Positions 25,822-35,341 of a stretch of DNA of 64,000 bases are shown here, in pieces. Every line of letters begins with the position of its first letter. Positions within the stretch are counted from its first letter, which is position 1. The notes beneath the pieces were generated by a model, which worked only from the letters and a program-made list of their open reading frames with translations, had not been told where the DNA came from and made no database searches. The position numbers and the translations under genes are program-made. The DNA is from Sphingobacterium phlebotomi (GTDB lineage Bacteria; Bacteroidota; Bacteroidia; Sphingobacteriales; Sphingobacteriaceae), in assembly GCF_008180195.1 (NCBI RefSeq), contig NZ_VTAV01000008.1, positions 113,334 through 177,333 of the forward strand. The letters are read 5' to 3'.

Positions 25822-28800
25822 TAAAATGCTGCTTTCAGTCCAACGGAGAAATTACGAGGGATAGGATAACGACCTTGATCGGTACCTCCATCCTCTGGAT
25901 TCAGACCTGTATATGTTGTGAAATAGTACAGATTGCTACCTGTCACATTCACACGCACATTTTTTAGTTTAAAACGTTCAGTCCATGCGGAAGGAACTTG
26001 ATAGGCAATGGTCACTTCACGCAGGGTCAGGAAATCCCCTTTCTCGTAGAACGCAGAGTTGGTGGAAGATAAGTGATAAGCACTCCCTCTCCAGTAACTG
26101 TAATTCGCTGTTCCAGGTATATATTGCGGGCGCTCAGCCATATCTCCATCTTGCTTCCATCCCCTATCAATCATTTCCTGCGGAATATTTAAGTTTGGAG
26201 CCCACAGCCCACTTCGGAAGATTTTCGCATAGTTATAGATCGTATGCCCTTTCGTGTAATCCATACGCGCATAAAGAGAGAGTCCTTTATAAGTTAGGGA
26301 AGTAGAGAAACCTCCTGTTACCGTTGGATAAGGGTTTCCCAGATAGGCTAAATCTCGTGTATCCAAGGTATCATTACGATCTAAATCCGCGTAGTTTACA
26401 TCGCCTCCATACTTGGTCTTGTCGGCAAAAGGCATGGTTAAATCCATTGGTGCATTTGCAGCTTCGGCATCGGTACGATAGATACCATCTTGTTGCCAAC
26501 CATAGAAGTCCCCTATACGGCCACCCTCTTGCAATCCACCCATCCAAGCATAACCGTTTGAAGCATTATCCCATACATACACACCACCTACACGGTTATT
26601 CAATACGCCGTTGTCAGGTAATTTTAAGATCTTGGTTTTGGTTGTCGATATATTGAAACCAACATTCCAGCCTAATGCAGAAGTTCTTGGTAAGACATCC
26701 GCATTCAATTCCAATTCAATACCCTTATTTTGAAGACTTCCCAAATTGGTTGAAATGCTAGAAAATCCGGTTGATGGAGGTAACGTCAAGTTTGTGATTA
26801 GGTCATCTGTTCTTCTATTGTAGTAATCGAATAAGATGTTGAACCTATTATCCATAAAACCTAAATCTACCCCGAAATCTAACGTTTTGGATTGTTCCCA
26901 CTTCAAGTTAGGGTTAGCCAAAACGGTATTCTGTACCGCAGATTCGTCCAGATAACGACTCCCTACAGCATAAGATCCCTGCGCGTGGAAATCTGATAAT
27001 CCCGAAATATTACCATTCACACCGTAACTAGCCCTTAATTTTAAAGTCGATAAGTAAGGTTGTGCATTCGCAAAGAAATCTTCCTTATGCATATTCCATC
27101 CTACGGAAACTCCGGGAAAAAAACCCCAACGGTAGTTGGCACCTAGGTTAGATGCCCCATCATATCTTGCCGTTAGGGAAAGCAAGTACTTTTGCGCATA
27201 ATTATAGTTTAAGCGAGAGAAATACCCTACCATAGCAAATATGGTTTCATTTCCATTTACGGAAACAGGTGTAGAAGATGCGTTCAAAGTAGGGATCAAA
27301 TCCGTTGCTGCTCCTTGTCCGGATGCATTAAAGCCATATATATATCTTTGGAAGTAAGAGAAACCTCCCATAGCGTCGAAAGTATGGTTTCCATAGCTTT
27401 TTGTATAATTAGCAATTAGATCCGCTTGGGTCTGCATATTTTTATTGTAGGCAGATGATGCCGGTCGGGTTGTATTGACATTACCAACGCCATTCAAGTA
27501 AGCATGGGTAAACACATAATTATCACCCGTTACTTTGTACAGGGAAACCTGGGGAGAAACTGTTAATCCTTCAATTGGCTTCCAATCTGCAGAAAGTGCT
27601 AATGTTAAATTCTCCGTAGCCGCTTTATTGTCTCTTTTATTCAAATAATAAACCGGATTACCGGTGTTCCGAGCTTGTCCTGGAGCTAACGTACCGTCTT
27701 CAAAAGTGTACTTGGCGGTTGGCGCTAGGTTAGCTGCTCTAAAGAATAGCTCCGAATCGCTATAAACAACATTATTGGTCGAATAACTGTACATCATCTT
27801 GCCATTCACCGTCAATTTATCGTTAACCTTTAAGTCCGAATTCAGGTTTGCTGAAATACGGTCGTAGAAAGTTGTAATGGCGATACCATCGCTCTTCATG
27901 TAACCAATGCTCGCATTTACGGTAGCCCGATCGGTACCGCCAGATACCGCCAGGTGGTGATCATGGGATAAACTATTTTGGAATAAGACATCCTGCCAAT
28001 TGGTTTCTTGGAAGATAATCGTTTTACTGGGATCGGTCGGATCCTCCATCGATTGCCATCCCTCATTCAATTTATGCTTATTTGCATCCGTTAAATATTG
28101 TGTTGTAAAACCGGTATTATTGGTCAAGTCATTACCTGTACCAAAACCACTTGGTTGTGTTAACAGATTGATGGAGCCCGGCACTTTACGCTCCGCTACC
28201 TGCGCACCGACTCGAGAGTAATAAATATAATCTCTAGCAGAAGCCACATCATACAATTTGCCTACGTTAGAAGATGTCAAATTATACGAATATTCAACTT
28301 TAGTCCGGTTCGCATCGCCAGATTTGGTGGTGATGATGACAACCCCGTTTGATCCTCTAGCTCCATAAATGGACGTGGAGGCTGCATCTTTTAATACTTG
28401 CATGGAAGCAATATCATCCGCATTAATATCGTTCATGTTGGAACGGATAACACCATCGATGATATACAAAGGACTAGCACCGTTCGGATTGTTAATGGAT
28501 GTACCACCTCGAATAATTACCCGTGGTGCAGCACCCGGTTGCCCTGAGGTGCTTTGAACCCGAACCCCCGATACTGTTCCCTGTAAAGCTGATGCCGGAT
28601 TGGCAAAAGAAACATTCTCCAGCACCTTTTCGTCCATTTTGGAAATAGCTGTTGTTAAGGTTTCTCTGGATTGCGTACCATAACCTACGACCAATACTTC
28701 CTCAATATTGGTATCATCATTTTCAAGGGAGATAGCTGCAAGTGTAGCACTAGATGCAGGCACTTCGATGGTTTTCTTTCCGATGGCGCTAATGACCAAC

Positions 28801-29075
28801 ATACTTTGGTTCGAGTTTACCGCTAAGCTAAAGGTTCCATCTTTTCCGGTAGATGTTCCGTTTTGGGTTCCTTTCTCTGTAATCGTCACACTTGATACCG
28901 GGTTTTTATCCTGATCTACTACCTTCCCCGTAACCGTTGTTTGTGCATACGACAGGAAACTGGAACACACAAAAAATAATAGTAATGCTATCCGATTTAG
29001 ATACATACTACAACTTATGGTATCCTCTTTATTGGACGATGATTTGCTTAATTTCAATTGTATATTTCTAATCAT
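25821..29075 (-). CDS. SusC/RagA-family TonB-dependent glycan transporter (PUL 1)
   Basis: 1084 residues from the ATG at 29075. I chose this start because a -7 box at 29114-29121 puts transcription start near 29107, downstream of the first in-frame ATG (29180); an ATG at 29006 directly before the hydrophobic core MYLNRIALLLFF is the other candidate. A carboxypeptidase-like domain (TVTGKVVDQDKNPVSSVTI), the plug box VEEVLVVGYGTQSRETLT and the SusC motif LKDAASTSIYGARGSNGVVIITTK are all present, followed by the barrel to the terminal KAAF. No STN domain, so no link to anti-sigma signalling. Outer membrane import of oligosaccharides with SusD. Confidence 0.93.
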   Translation of the reverse strand: MIRNIQLKLSKSSSNKEDTISCSMYLNRIALLLFFVCSSFLSYAQTTVTGKVVDQDKNPVSSVTITEKGTQNGTSTGKDGTFSLAVNSNQSMLVISAIGKKTIEVPASSATLAAISLENDDTNIEEVLVVGYGTQSRETLTTAISKMDEKVLENVSFANPASALQGTVSGVRVQSTSGQPGAAPRVIIRGGTSINNPNGASPLYIIDGVIRSNMNDINADDIASMQVLKDAASTSIYGARGSNGVVIITTKSGDANRTKVEYSYNLTSSNVGKLYDVASARDYIYYSRVGAQVAERKVPGSINLLTQPSGFGTGNDLTNNTGFTTQYLTDANKHKLNEGWQSMEDPTDPSKTIIFQETNWQDVLFQNSLSHDHHLAVSGGTDRATVNASIGYMKSDGIAITTFYDRISANLNSDLKVNDKLTVNGKMMYSYSTNNVVYSDSELFFRAANLAPTAKYTFEDGTLAPGQARNTGNPVYYLNKRDNKAATENLTLALSADWKPIEGLTVSPQVSLYKVTGDNYVFTHAYLNGVGNVNTTRPASSAYNKNMQTQADLIANYTKSYGNHTFDAMGGFSYFQRYIYGFNASGQGAATDLIPTLNASSTPVSVNGNETIFAMVGYFSRLNYNYAQKYLLSLTARYDGASNLGANYRWGFFPGVSVGWNMHKEDFFANAQPYLSTLKLRASYGVNGNISGLSDFHAQGSYAVGSRYLDESAVQNTVLANPNLKWEQSKTLDFGVDLGFMDNRFNILFDYYNRRTDDLITNLTLPPSTGFSSISTNLGSLQNKGIELELNADVLPRTSALGWNVGFNISTTKTKILKLPDNGVLNNRVGGVYVWDNASNGYAWMGGLQEGGRIGDFYGWQQDGIYRTDAEAANAPMDLTMPFADKTKYGGDVNYADLDRNDTLDTRDLAYLGNPYPTVTGGFSTSLTYKGLSLYARMDYTKGHTIYNYAKIFRSGLWAPNLNIPQEMIDRGWKQDGDMAERPQYIPGTANYSYWRGSAYHLSSTNSAFYEKGDFLTLREVTIAYQVPSAWTERFKLKNVRVNVTGSNLYYFTTYTGLNPEDGGTDQGRYPIPRNFSVGLKAAF

Positions 29076-29113
29076 AATTGTAAGGGAGCTGATTATAAGT
29101 ATTATTACATTAC

Positions 29114-29121
29114 CAAATTTA
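29114..29121 (-). promoter_or_regulatory. -7 box TAAATTTG upstream of SusC (PUL 1)
   Basis: Exact TAnnTTTG on the minus strand, 39 bp before the ATG at 29075. A weak -33 candidate (TTGA) lies about 17-19 bp upstream. It suggests that PUL 1 has its own promoter although the upstream gene ends only 84 bp away. Confidence 0.4.
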
Positions 29122-29204
29122 GGCCTAAACCGCTCCTCAATTCTACTACTTTTATGTAGATTACCGATACAATATTTCAATTAAAAAAGCTCGATATCGT
29201 ATTT

Positions 29205-30914
29205 TTATTGCTTCAGTTTAAATGTCGTGATCGTAGCCAACGAAATGATGGCTTCATTGTCCTTATCAAGATTACTTTTAGCCGTAGGCCTTCGTTTGTC
29301 CTGTATCCAGGATATTATTCTTGTTTGCAAGCGTGCTTCCACAACATGGCCCGTTAACCTATCTACAAACTGTTCTCTTTTGAACAATATTTTGCCACCT
29401 CGTTCATTTAGATAATGATAATTAGATCCTCCTACACGCTGCGTCTCCTCCTTTGGAAGGAGGTCTTCTATTTTAATATCCCAATCCGAAAGCCAAGCCT
29501 CTCCCGACGACACAAGATAGCGATATGACTTTCCCATATGCACGGTGTCTTTCGCATAAAGAATATCAACATCGACGGTTTTCACACTGGGTAAATCGGT
29601 TGCACGTAAGGCTGGCACACGCACACTTTCTAGCGATTGCCAGCTGTCACCAGGTTGCAAACCATCAACAGGCAACAATGCTGAAATGATCGGCAAATCT
29701 GGCGACAACCATTGCGCATACCAGCCTTCGGCATGGACATCAGAAACTTTACCTTGCTTACTAATCATCATGGAAATAGATTGTTTTTTCCTATCCGAAG
29801 TCGGTTGATCAAACCATCTGAAATCCTGCACATCAATATCGGTATGAAAAGCATTTAAAACGGTATCTCTCTCTGCGGTTATTTTCAAATCCGCAGAAGC
29901 TTCGAAATAGGGCATGTCGGTGGTCGGTCTGGGCGAAAACATCCGGTATTTTGGATGAGCGATTTTGGACAGCGAATTTGCACCCGGAACAGCTTGTAGC
30001 CCCGTCACCGTAACTTCATAATGAAGCGGTTTATCTCGTTCATAGACAGCTGGACGGATATCCCTGTCCGGCTTCATATAGCGAAACAACTGCTGCAATA
30101 TCTTTCCGTTGTCCGCCCACGGCCGGGATATATTTCCCGTCCAAGATCCTGCATCACCAACCAGTATTACCTTTCCTTTACCCGGGCGAACCAACACGAT
30201 ACCAGGCCCAGATACAGAACGATCCGTGTACGTACTGTCCGAGTAGACATCCAATAAAACTTCTGGATTTTTAGCTTCCGGCAATATGTTAAGGGTACAT
30301 CCTGCGCCATAATGAAATACCGGAACATCATAGAAATAGGGATGTCCTGTCGGTATGACATTGTCTGAATAATGGGTATCGTCATTGTTCCATGCTAAAC
30401 CAAACTTTCGCAGCAACTTTTTAACCTGGTTGGTTTCAAAAGATTCACTAAAACGATCCTCTACCATCGCATTCAACATCAGCATCAAACTTCCTCCTTC
30501 CTCCACGAACTTTTCTAACACAGAAATTTCTTGATCGCTGATCACTTTAGCGCCAGCTATTAAGTCCGGGTTATCTGCCGCAAAAATTACCACGCCATCA
30601 AAACCTTTCAAAAGCTGCTCACTATATGGAGACCGGCCCATGGAAATCGAATACTCTTTGGAAAGGATAGTGTAAGCATGATCGAGTGTATTGGTATGCA
30701 CGAAATCATTCCAGCCATACCGGCCATCCGAATCCAACCAACTCCCTGTAACGATATGATTTCCTACCTTGGTAGAGGGCAAGTTATGATGATAATAGTC
30801 AAACAGCAGCTTTATATCCTTGTCGTCATTATAATTGATGGTTCCGGCCTGTTGTGCAAAGAGACAGCAATAGTTCAGTAGAACTAAAATTCCTATAACA
30901 AAAAGTCTATTCAT
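29205..30914 (-). CDS. Exported protein with GATase1/DUF4350-like N-terminal domain, unknown role
   Basis: 569 residues, signal peptide ending at LFAQQ. Residues about 30-290 look like a class-I glutamine-amidotransferase-like fold: FDGVVIFAADNPD, EISVLEKFVEEGGSLMLML and GKVILVGDAGSWTG follow the pattern of secreted ThuA/DUF4350 proteins that clear or sense a ligand. The C-terminal half is beta-rich without a known motif. No cysteine nucleophile seen at the expected turn. It is the last gene of the operon led by the second SusC, 7 bp after a sialidase-like gene. I cannot name a function. Confidence 0.6.
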   Translation of the reverse strand: MNRLFVIGILVLLNYCCLFAQQAGTINYNDDKDIKLLFDYYHHNLPSTKVGNHIVTGSWLDSDGRYGWNDFVHTNTLDHAYTILSKEYSISMGRSPYSEQLLKGFDGVVIFAADNPDLIAGAKVISDQEISVLEKFVEEGGSLMLMLNAMVEDRFSESFETNQVKKLLRKFGLAWNNDDTHYSDNVIPTGHPYFYDVPVFHYGAGCTLNILPEAKNPEVLLDVYSDSTYTDRSVSGPGIVLVRPGKGKVILVGDAGSWTGNISRPWADNGKILQQLFRYMKPDRDIRPAVYERDKPLHYEVTVTGLQAVPGANSLSKIAHPKYRMFSPRPTTDMPYFEASADLKITAERDTVLNAFHTDIDVQDFRWFDQPTSDRKKQSISMMISKQGKVSDVHAEGWYAQWLSPDLPIISALLPVDGLQPGDSWQSLESVRVPALRATDLPSVKTVDVDILYAKDTVHMGKSYRYLVSSGEAWLSDWDIKIEDLLPKEETQRVGGSNYHYLNERGGKILFKREQFVDRLTGHVVEARLQTRIISWIQDKRRPTAKSNLDKDNEAIISLATITTFKLKQ

Positions 30915-30920
30915 AATTAT

Positions 30921-32267
30921 CTACAACGGTTTAACAGTTATTTCACGGACTTTAATAGCTTTCCGGATCTCTCCGTTGGAGGTCTGATATTGAAAATCCG
31001 AATAAATCAGCAAAAACTTATCTTTTCCTGTCTGCAATAGCTCAGGATAGCCACAAGTTAGCGTATTTCCATCCACTCCTTCTAGCCAGGGCAACATTTC
31101 AAAGGGATCGGACCATTCCTCTCCTTCTTCATCCAACGCGACACGTATCTGTAAACCCGGTCTGCCAGCGGCCAACACTAAGGCTCCATTATCCAATTGT
31201 TTTAATTTGGGCAAGACTCCGGCTTTGGTAAAGGCAGTAGGTTTATTCCAACTTTTCCCTTGGTCAGTTGATCGGCTATAATACATCGGGCTATTACCCA
31301 AACCGTCGGTTGTCCGTATCACGGACAGATACGAACCATCCTGCAAGATCTCAAAAGCCGGCTCCGTCCATCCCAATGCATGCCTCTGTCCTCCTTTGGG
31401 ATCTTTAATCGGATCATAGTGATAAGGGATACGCCCAATGAATGACCAACTTCTCCCGCCATCCTGCGATCGGTAAAAAGCGACGTCCGAAGGCGGTACC
31501 GTTCCGTTTACAAATGTAAAGCCGGGATATACGCCTGCGACGATAGAACCATCTTTCTCTAGCTTCATATCACCCCACCACACGATCGGCAGTAAATCGT
31601 TGTCGGAATACCGAACCATATTCGGTTCGTTGATATCATTATGCTCTACTATCCATTCACTACGCTCCTTTGTTCGCCTCTGTATGTATACACCCTGCAG
31701 TTCCTTAGGTAGATCTTCCATTTTCCAAAACCTAAATGTACGTCCGTAAGCTTCCTTAACCGTAGCGATAGGCTCGGGTAGATGCAAGTCTTTCCTAGGC
31801 ATAGCCGGTGGGGTATGAATATTGATATATTCACCATTCTTTAAGGCCAGTCCCCCTCCTATTGGCGGTTTATCCGCCTGCGTCCAGGTTTTGCCGTTGT
31901 CTTTTGAAACGGCGTATCCATGTCCTCCTTTTCCATAGCTTTCGGCATCATCATGTGCCATATTCCATCGGGCAACAATTTCTCCTTGATCTGACATATA
32001 TAATCCGGGGAACTGAAAGAAGCCCCATTTGTAGGGTTTATCCGCAACAGCGACCACGATAGGTTCTCCAAAATCTATTTTGAAACGGTTCTTTCCATCT
32101 TTCTGATAAACATATTCAGTTTTACCGTACGCCGGGATCCCCTCCTTTAACGATGCCCCGTCAAAATCTATCCGATGATCCTGTACGTTGACAACGGCTT
32201 GTTGCGTACTACACCCCACCAATAAAAAGAACAATCCGTAAACACTTTTCCTATTCATATTTTTCAT
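30921..32267 (-). CDS. Sialidase-fold beta-propeller lipoprotein A
   Basis: 448 residues, lipobox LVGC (Cys19). Asp boxes SKDNGKTWTQ, SQDGGRSWSF and STDQGKSWNK mark a sialidase-like propeller. The region equivalent to FRIP reads FFQFPGL with no arginine. It shares many segments with the next gene upstream (for example VVAVAD, GWTEPAF, VWWGDM and AAGRPG), so the two are tandem paralogues. Starts ATGA-overlapping the stop of that paralogue. Probably acts on the same surface glycan as the others; substrate not predictable. Confidence 0.82.
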   Translation of the reverse strand: MKNMNRKSVYGLFFLLVGCSTQQAVVNVQDHRIDFDGASLKEGIPAYGKTEYVYQKDGKNRFKIDFGEPIVVAVADKPYKWGFFQFPGLYMSDQGEIVARWNMAHDDAESYGKGGHGYAVSKDNGKTWTQADKPPIGGGLALKNGEYINIHTPPAMPRKDLHLPEPIATVKEAYGRTFRFWKMEDLPKELQGVYIQRRTKERSEWIVEHNDINEPNMVRYSDNDLLPIVWWGDMKLEKDGSIVAGVYPGFTFVNGTVPPSDVAFYRSQDGGRSWSFIGRIPYHYDPIKDPKGGQRHALGWTEPAFEILQDGSYLSVIRTTDGLGNSPMYYSRSTDQGKSWNKPTAFTKAGVLPKLKQLDNGALVLAAGRPGLQIRVALDEEGEEWSDPFEMLPWLEGVDGNTLTCGYPELLQTGKDKFLLIYSDFQYQTSNGEIRKAIKVREITVKPL

Positions 32268-33919
32268 AAACGTTTCACCGTTACCTTCCTTACTTTGATT
32301 GCTTTACGTCTTTCACCTTCAGGCGTCCGGTGCCAGAAATCCGAATACACGACCAAAAAGCTATTGTCATCTACTTTCAGAAACTGCGTGTATCCACACG
32401 AAAACACTTCATTGGGTACCCATGGTAGCATCTCGAAAGGTTCAGACCAGTCGTCGGTATTATTATTCAGCATAAAACGCAACTGTACACCCGGCCTGCC
32501 AGAGGCTAATGCGACAATACCATTATCCAGTTCCAAAAGTCTTGGCAATACACCCGCACCTGTAAATACCTTCGGTTTCGACCAGTTTATTCCCCTGTTC
32601 GTGGAGGTGCTTACATACATCGGGCTTTCACCAAAACCATCTTGCGTACGTAATACCGACAAAAACGTACCATTCTGCAGTGCGATAAATGCAGGCTCGG
32701 TCCATCCAAATGCGTTACGCTTATTGCCGTTAGGGTCTAACATCAGGTCAGGTTGGTATGGAATGTTCCCTTGCTTAGTCCATGTTAAGCCAAAATCTGT
32801 CGATTTATAAAACGTTACACCGGATGCATCTATCCCTCCACCTGGTTTCGTTTCGAAAGTCGGGTATGTCCCTCTGTATATTCCGTCAGACAATTCTTCC
32901 ATATCACCCCACCATACTACTGGAAAAAGATTGCCATCCGCGTAGCGTGCTAAATTTGGATGTACCAACGTGCCGCGTTCAGCAACCCAGGAAGTCTGCC
33001 CTTTCTTGATCCGGGCTTGGTATGTACCTTGCAACTGCAAAGGCAATTCATCGTAGTTGTAAATTCGAAAAATGCGGTCATAGTTCGACCCATCCTGTAA
33101 GGTGGCCAAAGGTGCAGGAAGCTCAAGGTCTGCTAAGGGAGTGGCTGTAGGGGTTGTTATCGTAATACGATCGCCGTTACTTAATACTATCCCTCCGCCG
33201 GTAGGAGCTCTTTCCGCACGTGTCCATGTTGCTCCTTCGTCGCTGGATACCGCATTATTACCAGTCGTCGCCTGTCCATAACTCTCTGCATTGTCGTGAC
33301 TCATGCTCCAGCTGATAGACATTTGACCCGACACTGCGCGTCGTATACTGGGAAAATTGAAAAACCCCCACGGCAATTCCCGATCTGCCACAGCGACAAT
33401 AACCGGTTCACTCAATTCTACTTCTAACAATTGGTGCCCGTTACGGATATATTTCACCACCTGTTCGTTGTAAGCAGGTATACCGGCTCTAATAGCCGCT
33501 ATATTGGGACTTTTATTTTCTGTCCATTCTAAGGTATCTTTTTCTGCTACGACAAGCTCTCCTATTTTTCGCACACGGAATGACTTTATGTTAGAGGTAT
33601 GCCCCCCTACTAAGACAGATACATTGATCTTTGCCCCCTCAGCCAACTCCGGAACTTTCACCGAAATAACACCATCAGATAGATCCAATACTTCGCCCAT
33701 GATCTCTCCAAATTTTACCTGTACACCTTCAGGACTGCTGCCAAACCCATTTCCCTGTATTTTTACAGTCGCCCCCGATGCCGCCACATTCGGTAATATC
33801 AAATTAACCGATAGCGCATTCCCTTCACCGTTTGTATCCGGCTCTTCTGCTTTCTTCGCGCATGATGTCGCATCCAAAAGGACGAACATACATAGCAAGT
33901 TCAATAAAATAGTTTTCAT
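32264..33919 (-). CDS. IPT/TIG domain plus sialidase-fold beta-propeller lipoprotein B
   Basis: 551 residues, lipobox with Cys20 (LDATSC). An IPT/TIG immunoglobulin-like domain spans about 38-118 (ILPNVAASGATVKIQGNGFG), followed by the propeller paralogous to protein A. Asp boxes: SSDEGATWTR, STDFGLTWTK, STNRGINWSK. FRIP equivalent is FFNFPSI without arginine. The TIG domain probably works as a spacer that lifts the propeller from the outer membrane. Encoded between the LamG lipoprotein and its paralogue. Confidence 0.82.
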   Translation of the reverse strand: MKTILLNLLCMFVLLDATSCAKKAEEPDTNGEGNALSVNLILPNVAASGATVKIQGNGFGSSPEGVQVKFGEIMGEVLDLSDGVISVKVPELAEGAKINVSVLVGGHTSNIKSFRVRKIGELVVAEKDTLEWTENKSPNIAAIRAGIPAYNEQVVKYIRNGHQLLEVELSEPVIVAVADRELPWGFFNFPSIRRAVSGQMSISWSMSHDNAESYGQATTGNNAVSSDEGATWTRAERAPTGGGIVLSNGDRITITTPTATPLADLELPAPLATLQDGSNYDRIFRIYNYDELPLQLQGTYQARIKKGQTSWVAERGTLVHPNLARYADGNLFPVVWWGDMEELSDGIYRGTYPTFETKPGGGIDASGVTFYKSTDFGLTWTKQGNIPYQPDLMLDPNGNKRNAFGWTEPAFIALQNGTFLSVLRTQDGFGESPMYVSTSTNRGINWSKPKVFTGAGVLPRLLELDNGIVALASGRPGVQLRFMLNNNTDDWSEPFEMLPWVPNEVFSCGYTQFLKVDDNSFLVVYSDFWHRTPEGERRKAIKVRKVTVKRL

Positions 33920-33945
33920 CTGTATAATTTTTTTTTCAATTTATT

Positions 33946-35328
33946 CTACGGTCTACTAAAGCCATGCAATACCGCCAGATGATTGCCTTTTATATCCTCA
34001 ATCGTCAGATTAGTACCACTACCCAGTACCTTTTTCAGATCATAGGCGGCTACTAACCCGGGTGTTTCCGCGGTAACCCGAACGGACAACATATCCCCTA
34101 TGATCTCTTCCGGACTGAGCGTCTTTTTATAGAAACGCAATCGCGCTATCTCACCAGTGAAAGCCTGTCCAACACCACCTGTCGACGATGATTTATGCCC
34201 CCCGACAGATAGATCAGCGATATTGGTCGTTGACAACACCGTAGCAGGGAGCGCTCTTGAACCCAAAAGCACGCCATCCTTATACACGAACATTTGTTTG
34301 TTTACTATATCAAAAACTGCGGCGATATGCGTCCATGTATTTACAGAAATAGAGGGCATATTTATGGCCTGAGTAGCCCCCTGATAGACCAAATCTGGAT
34401 AAATATTTCCCGTGCTTCCTAAAAATGCTAATCCATAACCCGTATTTCCATATTCTCCATAGCCAGGGGCGTTGGTAGCGGTATAACGTTTTGCGAAAAT
34501 CCGCTGCGTCGCGGCAATAGTGGGCGTCCGCGCCCAACATGTCACCGTCATTGCCTCTCCGGCAGCGATATCAAAGTCAGCATGATGAGGAATAAGCATA
34601 TATTGGCTGGTCGTACCATTAAATACCAACCCTTCTATGGCTTCAGAGAATTCCAAATCGCTGTACGCCGTATAAAATGTATCCAGCGCATTCTGAACAG
34701 GAACATACCCTGTTCTATACTTTAGATTCCCATCGAACCTGTTGAGATAGACTATAGATCTTTCTTCTATGGGAAGTTCTATCACGCGGGTATCACCGTC
34801 TGCCCCGTCATATTCAAGCTCAATCTTAACCGCTCCCTCAAAAACACTTTTCCAGGTGATATCAAGCTGATTGGAAGATTCGACGTATGTAGCTACATCG
34901 ACCAATCGATTATTTATACTCTCCCGATAATTATCCCCGTATACCCTACTGGAGAGTTCAGTAGCCAGTGATTTGTTCTTACCGTCTGCGGTGGTGGTTA
35001 CCAGCTCAAATGTCAGGAAGTCTTCAGGAAGATCAGGCAATTGTATTTTTAGTTCTTGACCGACACTATTGTCCGGAATGGTATATACGACAGAGTCCGT
35101 TCTTGATCGCCAATACACCGTCATCGCCTTGGCCTTTGAATCATTATTCACAAACACGAGTTCTGCCCTTTTATTCCCCGGATAGACCTTGACTTCATTT
35201 ATTCTGGACAAGTAGGTTGTTTCTCCTCTTTGCAGGTATTCGTCATGGAAGTCATTCATCCTGTCACAAGAAAAAAACAACGGAAGGATCAACGAAATCC
35301 TGAAAATATATTTAATAGTATTTTTCAT
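33946..35328 (-). CDS. DUF4998 + LamG/concanavalin-like lipoprotein
   Basis: 460 residues, lipobox FFSC (Cys21). The N-terminal part (about 25-220) with YLSRINEVKVYPGNKRAELVFV-like sequence is a DUF4998-type module of two beta domains; the C-terminal part (about 235-425) is a LamG-like jelly roll with MTVTCWARTP, WTHIAAVFD and GEIARLRFYKKTLSPEEI. Such lipoproteins are surface glycan-binding proteins encoded just after SusD in PULs. No catalytic residues identified. Confidence 0.85.
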   Translation of the reverse strand: MKNTIKYIFRISLILPLFFSCDRMNDFHDEYLQRGETTYLSRINEVKVYPGNKRAELVFVNNDSKAKAMTVYWRSRTDSVVYTIPDNSVGQELKIQLPDLPEDFLTFELVTTTADGKNKSLATELSSRVYGDNYRESINNRLVDVATYVESSNQLDITWKSVFEGAVKIELEYDGADGDTRVIELPIEERSIVYLNRFDGNLKYRTGYVPVQNALDTFYTAYSDLEFSEAIEGLVFNGTTSQYMLIPHHADFDIAAGEAMTVTCWARTPTIAATQRIFAKRYTATNAPGYGEYGNTGYGLAFLGSTGNIYPDLVYQGATQAINMPSISVNTWTHIAAVFDIVNKQMFVYKDGVLLGSRALPATVLSTTNIADLSVGGHKSSSTGGVGQAFTGEIARLRFYKKTLSPEEIIGDMLSVRVTAETPGLVAAYDLKKVLGSGTNLTIEDIKGNHLAVLHGFSRP

Positions 35329-35341
35329 ATCTTGTTATATT

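Noticed and set aside
23139..33919. A sialic acid utilisation locus
   Set aside because: No nanA, nanK, nanE or sialic acid transporter, and the propellers lack the FRIP arginine.
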